A stretch of DNA of 64,000 nt from Akkermansia sp. (GTDB taxonomy: Bacteria > Verrucomicrobiota > Verrucomicrobiia > Verrucomicrobiales > Akkermansiaceae), in the NCBI GenBank assembly GCA_030523775.1, contig JAUNHW010000011.1:18025-82024 (forward strand), written 5' to 3'. The notes beneath the pieces were generated by a model. That model did not search any database. It was not told where the DNA came from and worked only from the letters and a program-made list of their open reading frames with translations. Both the position numbers and the translations under genes were made by a program. This document shows positions 24,704 to 32,898 of this stretch, one piece after another (within the stretch, counting starts at the first letter, position 1; each line of letters opens with the position of its first letter).

Positions 24704-24790
24704 CACGTTTTTCGGGGGAACTTTTGCGCTTGCTCACACGTTTTTCGGGGGAACTTTTGCCGTTTCCCACACGTTTTTCGGACGAACTTA
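24704..24790. repeat. 33-bp tandem repeat, about 2.7 copies
   Basis: CACGTTTTTCGGGGGAACTT followed by TTGC occurs at 24704-24727 and 24737-24760, and a shorter, diverged copy at 24770-24790, each exactly 33 bases apart. The array runs up to the stop codon of the ankyrin-protein gene on the minus strand. The purpose is unknown; the exact period suggests recent slippage or a protein-binding array. Confidence 0.8.
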
Positions 24791-25783
24791 GGGGGAAAGG
24801 AGATTCTCCCGCACGCAGTCGCGGGGCGTTTCGCCCTTGTCGTTCTTGATGTTCCAGTCCGCGCCGCAATCCATGAGCGCGCCGAAGAAGCTGAATTCAA
24901 CAATGCCCTCGTGGTAAACCCCGGCGGCCATGTGCAGGGGAGTGTTGCCGTGCAGCACGTTGATGTTGGGGTCCGCGCCAAGGTCCACCAGCAGCTCGAT
25001 GAGCCCGCAGGCCGCCTTGGTTTTCTCAGGGTCGGGGAAACTGCCGCCGTAGTGCCAGATGACCTCCGCCAGCGGCGGCAGGGAGATGCGACTCTCGTAC
25101 ATCCTGTATTCCGTGCGCCGGTTCGGAGAGATCCCGGACTGGATGATCCGTCTCACGGCCTCCTTGTCGCCTTTCATGATGGCTTGCGTGAGCGCATCGT
25201 GGGAAACAACGCCCACCCCCGCGCCGTCCCGGTAATTGAAGAGCAGGCGCACCTCGCCGTGCGGCATCTCGTCCACCACCAGGAGGAAATCGTCTATCAC
25301 CACCCGCACGGAGGGTGGCAGATCCACGCCCCGCGCCTTCAGCTGGCCGCGCACAAAGGCATCGTATGCCCGGCGGGCCTCGGGCGCCTCCAGGCAATGC
25401 ATCTTTTTCTGGGGATTGTACCACCGGCTGGCCTTGAAGAATTGAACGAATTCCTCTCCCCAGCGGGGCGTCTCGGCCATCTCATAGCTCAGCTGAAAAA
25501 AGTTGCCGCCCTCCCGGCGTTGGCAGTACCGGATGGCGGTACACAGGAAATCCACAATCTCCGCTGCAGATGCGCCTTTCTTGAACCGGATGCTGTAGGT
25601 TGTGTAGGCCGGCCACGGCTTCGCCTCCAGGGTTGCCTTCTCGCAGGTAGGCAGAGGCGGCGCCGGCGGCTCATCGGCCAGGGTATTGCAAAGCAGGCAC
25701 GCCGCAGCAGCCACGGCTGCCAAACATGCCGCCGCCAATCGGCGCCCTGATTTCTTCATCGCGTCAGTGGGGTGCGCTTTCAT
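24788..25783 (-). CDS. Secreted ankyrin-repeat protein
   Basis: A protein of about 331 residues from the ATG at 25783 (an in-frame ATG at 25759 is an alternative). The N-terminus is a signal peptide with an alanine-rich core (AAACLAAVAAAACLL) followed by a Pro-rich linker. The middle is unrecognised. The C-terminal third has ankyrin repeats: ALTQAIMKGDKEAVRRIIQ, LIELLVDLGADPNINVLHGN with TPLHMAAGVYHEG, and ALMDCGADWNIKNDKGETP. It is likely an exported protein-binding protein. The stop codon touches a 33-bp tandem repeat array. It is divergent from the AbiE pair. Confidence 0.7.
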   Translation of the reverse strand: MKAHPTDAMKKSGRRLAAACLAAVAAAACLLCNTLADEPPAPPLPTCEKATLEAKPWPAYTTYSIRFKKGASAAEIVDFLCTAIRYCQRREGGNFFQLSYEMAETPRWGEEFVQFFKASRWYNPQKKMHCLEAPEARRAYDAFVRGQLKARGVDLPPSVRVVIDDFLLVVDEMPHGEVRLLFNYRDGAGVGVVSHDALTQAIMKGDKEAVRRIIQSGISPNRRTEYRMYESRISLPPLAEVIWHYGGSFPDPEKTKAACGLIELLVDLGADPNINVLHGNTPLHMAAGVYHEGIVEFSFFGALMDCGADWNIKNDKGETPRDCVRENLLSP

Positions 25784-25799
25784 CGTGCTTCTATACCCG

Positions 25800-25828
25800 A
25801 TAATACACGGCCCGCCCCAAATGCACAA
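25800..25828 (-). promoter_or_regulatory. Promoter of the ankyrin gene
   Basis: Minus strand: TTGTGC, 17-base spacer, TATTAT. The -10 box ends 16 bases before the ATG at 25783, giving a leader of about 10 bases. Confidence 0.6.
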
Positions 25829-25948
25829 TGAAAATGCAAAAATGACAAAACAAACGGCTCCTAGCCGCCTTTCCCCCGCCTTGCAGGGAAACAGCTCATG
25901 CAAAAAACGAAAATTTGGCAAAATGTTATAAAATATGCATATTTTGTA

Positions 25949-25984
25949 TTGACTTGCCAATGAAAACAAACTATTTTTCATTGG
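25949..25984 (+). promoter_or_regulatory. AbiE promoter with overlapping operator palindrome
   Basis: TTGACT (25949-25954), 17-base spacer, TATTTT (25972-25977). A perfect 10-bp inverted repeat, CCAATGAAAA (25957-25966) and TTTTCATTGG (25975-25984), covers the spacer, the -10 box and the bases up to the start codon. AbiEi antitoxins of studied systems bind inverted repeats in their own promoter, so this is a probable autoregulatory operator. The ATG at 25986 is eight bases after the -10 box, so the mRNA should be leaderless. Confidence 0.7.
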
Positions 25985-25985
25985 T

Positions 25986-26618
25986 ATGGCATTGCCGAAG
26001 GGAGAGCGAAGCCTGGAACAGAAAATCCTGGCCAGACTGGTCAGGAACGGGAAGGGCTATGTCTTTTCCAACCATGATTTCCTGGATTTGGGCAAGGACA
26101 CCTCGGTTGCATGGAGCCTGATGCAGCTCAAAAGGCGCGGGGCCATCCGCCAGCTGCAGCGAGGATTGTACGATTACCCGAAGTACAGCCAACTGCTCGG
26201 GGAAACTCTCGCACCGGACCTGTACAAGGCGGCGCAAGCGCTGGCGCGCAAGTTTGCGTGGACCATACAGCCAAGCGGCGGCACCGCACTCAATGCGCTG
26301 GGATTGGACACCCAGGTTCCCATACGGCTTGTCTTCCTGTCCGACGGCCCCAGCCGCACCTACCATTTCGGGAACCGCGACCTGCGCTTTGTCCACGTTG
26401 CCACGCGGAAAAGCCAATTTTCATCGCCGCAATCAAGCCTTGTCATCCAAGCCTTGACGGAACTCGGCAAAAACCGCATCACTCGGAGCACCATATCGCA
26501 GATTGCCGACACCATCACGCCCGCCACCCGCAAAGCGCTGGCCAAGGACCTCGTGCACACCTCGGAATGGTGCCGCCACGCCATTAGACAAATCATCACC
26601 GAATACGACCATGAATAA
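25986..26618 (+). CDS. AbiEi-like antitoxin / transcriptional repressor (DUF6088-like)
   Basis: A 210-residue protein of the AbiEi antitoxin type. The N-terminal winged-helix part is visible (SLEQKILARLVRNGKGYVFS, then MQLKRRGAIRQLQRGLYDYP), and the second domain contains QPSGGTALNALGL, typical of the family. It should bind its own promoter palindrome and counteract the downstream nucleotidyltransferase (type IV toxin-antitoxin, often with phage abortive-infection activity). Its stop overlaps the toxin ATG by eight bases. The upstream 150 bases are AT-rich compared with the genome, in line with horizontal acquisition. Confidence 0.82.
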   Translation: MALPKGERSLEQKILARLVRNGKGYVFSNHDFLDLGKDTSVAWSLMQLKRRGAIRQLQRGLYDYPKYSQLLGETLAPDLYKAAQALARKFAWTIQPSGGTALNALGLDTQVPIRLVFLSDGPSRTYHFGNRDLRFVHVATRKSQFSSPQSSLVIQALTELGKNRITRSTISQIADTITPATRKALAKDLVHTSEWCRHAIRQIITEYDHE

Positions 26619-27642
26619 CATTGCCGCCATGCTGCCGGAAGAGCGGCGAGAAATTGTCCTGCAAACATCAGCACGCACGGGGATGAGCCCCGCCATCATC
26701 GAAAAGGATTTCTGGGTGTGCTGGGTGCTCGACCGCCTGTTCCGCTCGTCCCTCAAGGACAAGATTATCTTCAAGGGCGGCACCAGCCTGTCCAAGGCCT
26801 ACCACCTCATCAACAGGTTTTCCGAGGACATCGACCTCATTCTGGACTGGAGCGATTTCACGGCGCTGAACCAGGGCGACCCCGCCCAGCGCCTCGGCAA
26901 GAGCCCGCGCAAGAAAATGCTGGACGCGCTGGATTCCTGGGGGCTGGACTGCATTGCATCCGTTGTTCTCCCGGTGGTGCAGCGGGAGTGCGGGGAGCAC
27001 TGCGCCGCGCACGTGTCCGATACAGCGCCGGAAACCATTGTGGTTGAGTATCCCAGGTCATTCGAGACGGAGTATGTGAAAAGCGCCATCCTGCTGGAAA
27101 TCGGCCCCAAGGCGGCATGGAACCCGCATCGCGTGGTGCAAATTTCCCCATACATCGCGGAAGAATACCCGCGACTGTTCCAATCTCCCTCTTTCCCCGT
27201 TACCGTCACTACGGCTGAACGCGCATTCTGGGAGAAGCTCACCATCCTCCACGCCCAGGCGCAGCGTCCGTCGCCATTGCCGGAACGATACGCCCGCCAC
27301 TACTACGACAGCATTATGATGGCGCGCAACACCGAGTTGAGGTCGTCCGCCTTCGCGCAAGTGAAACTCCTGTACGCCGTGGCATCGTTCAAGCACTACT
27401 TCTACCACGCGGGGTGGGCCGACTACCCGAACGCCGTGCCGGGGAAGCTGCATCTCATGCCCACCGGCCATATTCTGGAAGGATTGGTACGCGACTACGC
27501 CAAGATGAAAGCCACCATGCTGCCCGCCGATGCTCCGGCGCTTGGTGATATCCTGGATGAACTACAGCTGCTCGAAGCCGAGGTCAACGCGCTGCAGCCC
27601 CTACCGCTGGATATCAGGAACTATCCGGATATGCAGCCGTAG
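26611..27642 (+). CDS. AbiEii/AbiGii-family nucleotidyltransferase toxin
   Basis: A 343-residue DUF1814-type nucleotidyltransferase. The polymerase-beta-like motif is complete: FKGGTSLSKAYHLINRFSED (about 54-73), with the two metal-binding acidic residues in SEDIDL (Asp73, Asp75). EKDFWVCWVLDRLF upstream is also characteristic. Known AbiEii relatives transfer nucleotides to targets such as tRNA acceptor ends and stop growth; the target here is unknown. The ATG at 26611 overlaps the antitoxin stop by eight bases, indicating translational coupling. Confidence 0.85.
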   Translation: MNNIAAMLPEERREIVLQTSARTGMSPAIIEKDFWVCWVLDRLFRSSLKDKIIFKGGTSLSKAYHLINRFSEDIDLILDWSDFTALNQGDPAQRLGKSPRKKMLDALDSWGLDCIASVVLPVVQRECGEHCAAHVSDTAPETIVVEYPRSFETEYVKSAILLEIGPKAAWNPHRVVQISPYIAEEYPRLFQSPSFPVTVTTAERAFWEKLTILHAQAQRPSPLPERYARHYYDSIMMARNTELRSSAFAQVKLLYAVASFKHYFYHAGWADYPNAVPGKLHLMPTGHILEGLVRDYAKMKATMLPADAPALGDILDELQLLEAEVNALQPLPLDIRNYPDMQP

Positions 27643-27664
27643 CGCAGCGTGGAGCCTCTCCCAA

Positions 27665-28843
27665 TCACTCGGCCTTGAGGATGGCCAGCTTTTCCGGGTC
27701 CAGCTTCTCCCAGGGGAGGCCGCCTTTGGTGAAGTGGCCGTAGTTGGTGGTTTGGCGGAAGATGGGCTGTCTAAGGCCGAGGGTGCGCTCCATGTCGGCC
27801 GGCTTGAAGGAGAAGGCCCTTTTCACGCGCTCAATGATGGTAGACTCGTCCACCCTGGCGCTGCCGAAGGTGTCCACGTCTATCATGATGGAGACGGGGG
27901 AAGCCTTGCCGATGGCGTAGGCCACCTGGAGCTCGCAGCGGTCGGCCAGTCCGGCGGCGACGATGTGCTTGGCGACCCAGCGGCACATGTAGGCACCGGA
28001 GCGGTCCACCTTGGAGCAGTCCTTGCCGGAGAAGGCGCCGCCGCCGTGGCGGCCCATGCCGCCGTAGGTGTCCACGATGATTTTGCGGCCGGTGAGGCCG
28101 GAATCGCCGTGGGGACCGCCGACGACGAAGCGCCCGGTGGGGTTGATGAAGAATTCGGTATCCGGGGTGATGAGCTCCGCGGGCAGGACGCGCAGGATGA
28201 TATCCTTGCAGAAGGCGCGGATGGTGGCGTTGTCCACGTCGTCGCTGTGCTGGGTGCTGAGCACCACGTTGAGGATGCGTGCGGGGCGGCCCTGCGCATC
28301 ATACTCCACGGCCACCTGGCTCTTGCTGTCCGGCCGCAGCCAGGCGGTGCCGCCCTCGTGGCGCACCCTGGCCAGCTCCATCATGATGCGGTGGGCGTAC
28401 ATGATGGGGGCGGGCATGAGCTCCGGGGTCTCGTTGGAGGCGAAGCCGAACATGATGCCCTGGTCTCCGGCGCCCTGCTCCGCGCCTTCCTTGCCCTCCG
28501 CGGCGCGGGCGTCCACGCCCTGGGCGATATCCGGGCTCTGGGTGGAGAGGTAGTTTTCTATTTCCACGGTCTCCGCGTTGAACAATTCGTCGTCCGCGGG
28601 GGTGCGGTAGCCGATATCACGGATGGTGTCGCGCACGATTTTCTCGTAGTCGATTTCAGCCTTTGTGGTGATTTCACCGGCAAGGATGACATGGCTGTCC
28701 TTGACCAGTGTTTCGCATGCCACGCGGCTGGCGGGGTCCTGCTCCAGGCAGGCGTCCAGGATGGAGTCGGAGATAAGGTCGGCCACCTTGTCCGGGTGGC
28801 CCTCCCCGACGGATTCGGAAGTGAAGATGCGAGGGTGGTTCAT
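27665..28843 (-). CDS. metK: S-adenosylmethionine synthetase
   Basis: A 392-residue enzyme forming S-adenosylmethionine from ATP and methionine. Signatures are [12 protein letters not shown] (about residues 126-137) and [16 protein letters not shown] in the middle, with [20 protein letters not shown] at the N-terminus. Length is normal. The start codon follows the stop of the preceding gene with no intervening base (TAA-ATG), so translation is probably coupled. There is no room for a SAM riboswitch directly upstream. It is the third gene of a unit with two paralogous unknown proteins. Confidence 0.97.
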   Translation of the reverse strand: MNHPRIFTSESVGEGHPDKVADLISDSILDACLEQDPASRVACETLVKDSHVILAGEITTKAEIDYEKIVRDTIRDIGYRTPADDELFNAETVEIENYLSTQSPDIAQGVDARAAEGKEGAEQGAGDQGIMFGFASNETPELMPAPIMYAHRIMMELARVRHEGGTAWLRPDSKSQVAVEYDAQGRPARILNVVLSTQHSDDVDNATIRAFCKDIILRVLPAELITPDTEFFINPTGRFVVGGPHGDSGLTGRKIIVDTYGGMGRHGGGAFSGKDCSKVDRSGAYMCRWVAKHIVAAGLADRCELQVAYAIGKASPVSIMIDVDTFGSARVDESTIIERVKRAFSFKPADMERTLGLRQPIFRQTTNYGHFTKGGLPWEKLDPEKLAILKAE

Positions 28844-29902
28844 TTATTCGTAATTGGTAAAGGAGAAATCGGTGAGACCGCTGGGGAGCTGGTCCTTGGC
28901 GCGGCCGAATTCCGCCATGGCGGAGGTGGAGATGACGGCGGCCTTGTTGGAGATTTCCGGGGAGCGGTCCAGCATGCACTGGAACACGTCCCATAGCAGG
29001 GTCATCTCGTTGCGGAACTGGGAGCTCTGGATGAGGTAGTGGCGCATGCCGCGGTTGTAGAGCGCGCGGATTTCGTCGTGCGTGAGGTTGCCGCTCTGCT
29101 TCTGGTGGAGGGCGGCGGGGTCCTGCTTCTGGCACTCCGTGCGGGCAATGAGGTTGGCGCGCTGCTGCATGAGGCGCACATCATACGCATCCTTGCGCAT
29201 GGCGGCCAGCAGGCGCAGGTGGTCCTTCCTCACCGGGCAGGTGCGCAGGCAGGAATCGTTGATGACCACATCGAACCGCGCGGGCTCCTGGATGGCGTCC
29301 AGCACGGAGGGCTTGACGGCGTCCGCGGGGTGCAGGGCCACGCGGGCGTAGCGCTGGGCCAAGCGGTTGTAGAGGTCGGCGGTGCGGCGCCCGGGTTCCG
29401 CCACCAGGCGGTTGTAGTGGCACAGCACGGGGGCTCCGGGGATGGCGGTAAGAATCTTGTCGCGCAGCTTGTCGCTGGCCACGGAGATGGCGTTGCGGTG
29501 GTTCTGGTTGTGCTTGAGCAGCTCCTGCACCAGCATCATGCCGTAGGGGTCCTCCAGGTCCTCGTCGGAGATAAAAGGGTTGTCGAACACCAGGTGCACG
29601 CCGATGTTCATCTTGGCGTACTCCTCCAGCAGGGAGGAGTAGCGGTCGAACGCTATCGGGCGGCGCTGCACAAACCAGTCCAGCGTCCACAGGCAGGGCG
29701 GCGCGCCCATCACGTTGTCCATGCGGCGCACGCCCAGGTGGGCGCCCAGGTAGTTGCCCACGAGCTTGAGGGAGCGGTCGTAGCGGAAGGCGCCGCCGAC
29801 GGTCCAGGTGGCCTCCGGCACGTAGTTTTCCGTGAGGTAGGCGAGCCGCTTGAGCGCCTCCTGGTCGTTGATGGCTTCGGGGTCTTGTTCTGTGTCGCTC
29901 AT
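28844..29902 (-). CDS. Unknown protein with CLRTCPVRxxH motif, paralogue of the upstream gene
   Basis: A 352-residue protein, clearly homologous to the product of the upstream gene. Both have a YDRSLKLVGNYLGAHLG/HDRELLSFFDYCRLLLG block, a stretch DPYGMMLVQELLKHNQNHRN, and the motif INDSCLRTCPVRKDHLRLL (residues about 212-230). The alternating pattern suggests a TIM-barrel-like fold, and the Cys-x3-Cys-Pro-x-Arg-x2-His could bind a metal or iron-sulfur cluster; both are inference. It overlaps the upstream paralogue by four bases (ATGA) and abuts metK, which suggests linkage to SAM use. Confidence 0.55.
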   Translation of the reverse strand: MSDTEQDPEAINDQEALKRLAYLTENYVPEATWTVGGAFRYDRSLKLVGNYLGAHLGVRRMDNVMGAPPCLWTLDWFVQRRPIAFDRYSSLLEEYAKMNIGVHLVFDNPFISDEDLEDPYGMMLVQELLKHNQNHRNAISVASDKLRDKILTAIPGAPVLCHYNRLVAEPGRRTADLYNRLAQRYARVALHPADAVKPSVLDAIQEPARFDVVINDSCLRTCPVRKDHLRLLAAMRKDAYDVRLMQQRANLIARTECQKQDPAALHQKQSGNLTHDEIRALYNRGMRHYLIQSSQFRNEMTLLWDVFQCMLDRSPEISNKAAVISTSAMAEFGRAKDQLPSGLTDFSFTNYE

Positions 29903-30867
29903 GACTCGGGGTGTGGCAGGATGGATTCCCAGAAGAGTTGTCCGTTGCGGTGCATGGCGTTCTCGTCCTCGGCGTCGTTGCGGAGGGCGATGCGCAGCAG
30001 GTCGAACACGATGGACGAGGCGTTGGAGATGCCGCGCCCCTGCAGCTTGAAGTGGCGGAAGCCCATATCGTACAGGCGCGCGATTTCCGGCGTGTTGAGG
30101 GCCAGCACGCTCTTGGTTTCGTGCGCCAGCAGGGTGAACAGGTTCTGGCAGCCGTTCTTGCTCTGCTTCTTCTCGAACTCCGAGCTGTCGTAGCCTGTGA
30201 AGTTGAGCGACATCTCGGACAGGCTCTTGTAGTGGAACGGTCGCAACGGGCAGTTGCGGATGCAGTACTCGTTAATCAGCAGGATGTAGCGGTCCTTCTC
30301 CTCCAGCTTCTCCAGCAGGTCGTAGTTCAGCACGTCGTCCGGGTGCACCATCACGTCGTCGTACTCGTCCGCCAGCCTCTTGTAGGCGTCCAGGTTGCCC
30401 TTGCCGCCGCCGTTGGTGATTTTCAGGATGGAGGAGATGAGCCGCAGCTCCGGGAACTTTTCGCGGATGTGGTCGCGCAGCAGGTCGTTGGCCAAAATGA
30501 CGGAGTTGCGCTTGGTGGGGTTGTGGCGGGAGAAGAAGGTGCAGATGGCGTTGCCCAGGGGGTCCTTCAAATGCTCCTCCCGCAGGGACAGGTTGGTGAA
30601 GGTGAGGAACACGGCTATCTTGCGGGCCTCATACGCCAGGCCGGCGGCGCGGATTTCCTCTGCGCTGCGCAGCAGGTGCTGCAGCACGCGCCCGCTGTTC
30701 CACAGGCACAGCGGAGAGCCGTGCACCATGTGGAACGGCTCGAAGCCCAGCAGCAGGCGGCAGTAGTCGAAAAACGACAGCAGCTCGCGGTCGTGCGTGA
30801 ACGCACCGGATACATCCCAGTCCGCCTCCGGCCACTGCGGGTTCAGGTATGGTGAAATGCCACTCAT
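29899..30867 (-). CDS. Unknown protein with CIRNCPLRxxH motif
   Basis: A 322-residue protein, first gene of the unit that ends with metK. The conserved motif is LLINEYCIRNCPLRPFHYKS (about residues 190-209). Predicted soluble, cytoplasmic. The arrangement of a Cys cluster after an Asn-rich beta strand recalls peptidase-U32-like and other TIM-barrel proteins, but I cannot assign it. The ATG at 30867 was chosen over an upstream GTG because the promoter -10 box overlaps the longer form; the -10 box ends eight bases before this ATG, so the mRNA should be leaderless. Confidence 0.55.
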   Translation of the reverse strand: MSGISPYLNPQWPEADWDVSGAFTHDRELLSFFDYCRLLLGFEPFHMVHGSPLCLWNSGRVLQHLLRSAEEIRAAGLAYEARKIAVFLTFTNLSLREEHLKDPLGNAICTFFSRHNPTKRNSVILANDLLRDHIREKFPELRLISSILKITNGGGKGNLDAYKRLADEYDDVMVHPDDVLNYDLLEKLEEKDRYILLINEYCIRNCPLRPFHYKSLSEMSLNFTGYDSSEFEKKQSKNGCQNLFTLLAHETKSVLALNTPEIARLYDMGFRHFKLQGRGISNASSIVFDLLRIALRNDAEDENAMHRNGQLFWESILPHPES

Positions 30868-30875
30868 GCGCGTGC

Positions 30876-30904
30876 ATGGTAGCACACCCGCAGCCGGATT
30901 TCAA
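30876..30904 (-). promoter_or_regulatory. Promoter of the unknown-unknown-metK unit, leaderless
   Basis: Minus strand: TTGAAA, 17-base spacer, TACCAT, then eight bases to the ATG at 30867. Confidence 0.65.
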
Positions 30905-30921
30905 GAACATTGCGCGTCCGC

Positions 30922-31980
30922 CTATTTCACGGATTCCTCTTCCGCGAGGTGGCGGAGCTCCTCGTTGATGGGGGCCATGGCGTCTACAATGCGGGAGTTG
31001 ACGCTGTGGCGGCACATTCCCTCCGCCATGCGGGTGGCGTTCAGGATGGCGCGGGCGGAGGCGGAGCCGTGTGCAATGATGGAGACGCCCTTCACGCCCA
31101 TGAGCGGGCAGCCCCCCACGGAATCCGCGTTCAGGCGGCCACCGATGCTGCGGAAAACGCCGCGCATGCCCAGCGCGCCCACCATGGCGATGGGGCTCTT
31201 CTTGATGCCGTCCTTGATCATGTGGGAGAAGGTCTTGGCCGTGGCCTCTATGGTCTTGAGCAGGATGTTGCCCGTGAAGCCGTCCGTGAGCGCCACGTCC
31301 ATGTCGCTCTCGAAAAGGTCGTGCCCCTCGCGGTTGCCGATGAACTGGAAGGGCAGCAGCTGCTTGTCCGCCAAGTGGCGCAGCAGGCGGTGGGTCTCCT
31401 TGGAGAAATCGCTGCCCTTGCAGTCCTCCGTGCCGTTGCTCATCACGGCCACGCGGGGTTCCGGGATGCCGTAGATGTAGCGCGCCATCATGGCGGACAT
31501 GACGGCATAGCCCACCAGGTGGCTGGGCTTGGCGTCCGGGTTGGCCCCGGTATCGCTCACCAGCAGGTAGCCGCGGGAATTGGGGATGGGGGAGACGATA
31601 CCCGCGCGCTCCACACCCTGCAGCAGGCGCAGCTTGATGGTGCAGGCGGCCACCTCTGCCCCGGTGTTGCCGGCGGAGAGCACGGCATCGCACACGCCGT
31701 CCTTCACCAAATCCACGGCAATGCTCATGGAGGAGTGCTTCTTCTGGCGCACGGCCACCAGGCCGCTCTCGTCCATGCCCACCACCTCCGGCGCGTGCAC
31801 AATCTCCAGACGCGGATCCACGCCGAACCCGGCGGCATCGCAACGGCGCTTCAGCTCCGCCTCGTCACCCACCAGGTACAGCTTTTCCAGGGAGTCCACC
31901 TGGTCCAGCGCCTGCTTCGCCCCATCGATGTTGATATCCGGGGCATTGTCGCCACCCATGGCATCCAATGATAGTTTCAT
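30922..31980 (-). CDS. plsX: Phosphate acyltransferase PlsX
   Basis: A 352-residue peripheral membrane enzyme that makes acyl-phosphate from acyl-ACP for phospholipid synthesis. It begins MKLSLDAMGGDNAPDI, the PlsX signature, and contains LSAGNTGAEVAA and DGFTGNILLKTIEATAKTF. Length is normal. It follows rpmF and yceD as in many genomes, but it has its own promoter after the rpmF terminator, so it is a separate unit here. Confidence 0.95.
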   Translation of the reverse strand: MKLSLDAMGGDNAPDINIDGAKQALDQVDSLEKLYLVGDEAELKRRCDAAGFGVDPRLEIVHAPEVVGMDESGLVAVRQKKHSSMSIAVDLVKDGVCDAVLSAGNTGAEVAACTIKLRLLQGVERAGIVSPIPNSRGYLLVSDTGANPDAKPSHLVGYAVMSAMMARYIYGIPEPRVAVMSNGTEDCKGSDFSKETHRLLRHLADKQLLPFQFIGNREGHDLFESDMDVALTDGFTGNILLKTIEATAKTFSHMIKDGIKKSPIAMVGALGMRGVFRSIGGRLNADSVGGCPLMGVKGVSIIAHGSASARAILNATRMAEGMCRHSVNSRIVDAMAPINEELRHLAEEESVK

Positions 31981-32002
31981 GGCACTTGCGAGATACGGCT
32001 AC

Positions 32003-32030
32003 ACTCTAGCACCCGCAGCCCTTTTGTCAA
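32003..32030 (-). promoter_or_regulatory. Promoter of plsX
   Basis: Minus strand: a perfect TTGACA, 16-base spacer, TAGAGT; the -10 box ends 22 bases before the ATG, giving a leader of about 15 bases. The -35 box lies immediately after the T-tract of the rpmF terminator. Confidence 0.75.
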
Positions 32031-32031
32031 C

Positions 32032-32060
32032 AAAAAACCGCCCCACCAGGGTGGGGCGGT
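32032..32060 (-). terminator. Intrinsic terminator after rpmF
   Basis: Minus strand: ACCGCCCCACC pairs with GGTGGGGCGGT across two bases, followed by TTTTTT when stem-end residues are included. It closes the yceD-rpmF unit upstream of plsX. Confidence 0.85.
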
Positions 32061-32088
32061 GTTGGAAAAAGACAATGTGGAGAGGTAA

Positions 32089-32280
32089 TCAGTCAACAAG
32101 CTTGACGATGACCTCCGCCCCGCTCTGGGTCTTGTAGGTGCCGCACTGCGGGCAGGCGGTGTGACCGGGGACGGCGGCGCCGCACTTGGGGCACTTGCCG
32201 AGCTTGGGCGCCTTCCAGGCCTTGGCTGCAAGGCGGGAGCGCTGCTTCATCTTGGACGTTCTACGTTTAGGAGCTGCCAT
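32089..32280 (-). CDS. rpmF: 50S ribosomal protein L32
   Basis: A 63-residue L32 with the family start [18 protein letters not shown] and a zinc-binding pair [18 protein letters not shown] (about residues 30-47), so it is the zinc-containing form. It follows yceD by 45 bases, the conserved yceD-rpmF order, and is closed by a strong terminator. Confidence 0.96.
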   Translation of the reverse strand: MAAPKRRTSKMKQRSRLAAKAWKAPKLGKCPKCGAAVPGHTACPQCGTYKTQSGAEVIVKLVD

Positions 32281-32325
32281 AATCGTGTATTGGTTAAAGA
32301 TTGCTGTGATGGGCGGTTCCAGGCG

Positions 32326-32811
32326 TCATTTGGGGAGCTTGTCAAGCACATCCCAGACACTGTCGCCGCTCGGGGCGGCAGAGTCTACACCCGAACCGGG
32401 GTTTTTGTCCAGCCTAAAATCACGAATAATGTCATTTTTTTCACAATCCAGCCCCGCGTGCTCGCATTTGGGGTAGCTGGGAAGGACGAGGACGAGCTCC
32501 TCGCGCAGGGCGTCCGTGGCATCGAAAGAGCCCTTTCCGGCAACATCGAAGGAGAGCGTGACATCCGGAATCTCCGCGGTGTAGTCGAACCGCGCCAGGC
32601 AGCGGTTGCAGCACATGTTGAACGGGGCGGCCAGGCTGCCGCGCAGCACCAGCTCGTGCTCGTACAGGTGGGCGTCCAGCGCATAGTGCAGCGGGCCGGT
32701 GGAGCGCAGCTCCGCGGAATCGATGCCGAACACGGCGCCGTCGATGTCGCCCTCCAGGAACCTTCCCTCCTCCGGGAAATCCTCCAGTGCAATAATGAGC
32801 CGGCTGTCCAT
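32326..32811 (-). CDS. yceD: YceD/DUF177 protein
   Basis: A 161-residue DUF177-type protein; in other bacteria it is linked to 23S rRNA accumulation and is almost always next to rpmF, as here. The motif NMCCNRCLARFDY (about residues 66-78) has the family cysteines, and a second pair appears in KCEHAGLDCEKND (about 114-126). The C-terminus ends WDVLDKLPK, close to the typical WAALKKLK-like ending. The start codon lies exactly six bases after a -10 box, predicting a leaderless message. Confidence 0.82.
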   Translation of the reverse strand: MDSRLIIALEDFPEEGRFLEGDIDGAVFGIDSAELRSTGPLHYALDAHLYEHELVLRGSLAAPFNMCCNRCLARFDYTAEIPDVTLSFDVAGKGSFDATDALREELVLVLPSYPKCEHAGLDCEKNDIIRDFRLDKNPGSGVDSAAPSGDSVWDVLDKLPK

Positions 32812-32817
32812 ACCCCT

Positions 32818-32846
32818 ACAATATCGCGTCCCCGCCCGCCGCGCAA
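32818..32846 (-). promoter_or_regulatory. Promoter of yceD-rpmF, leaderless
   Basis: Minus strand: TTGCGC, 17-base spacer, TATTGT, then AGGGGT and the ATG at 32811. The distance of six bases puts the transcription start on the start codon. Confidence 0.65.
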
Positions 32847-32898
32847 GAAAAAACCCCCAACTGTTCCGCGCGCACCGCTCCGCGGGGGCCGGGCACGG

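Noticed and set aside
24704..24790. CRISPR array
   Set aside because: Only three copies with spacers of about nine bases; no palindromic repeat or cas genes.
24666..24869. 67-codon minus-strand frame through the 33-bp repeat
   Set aside because: It overlaps the end of the ankyrin gene in another frame and its repetitive Lys/Arg/Ser content only reflects the tandem repeat.
28840..28860. SAM riboswitch upstream of metK
   Set aside because: metK begins directly after the stop of the preceding gene, leaving no leader.
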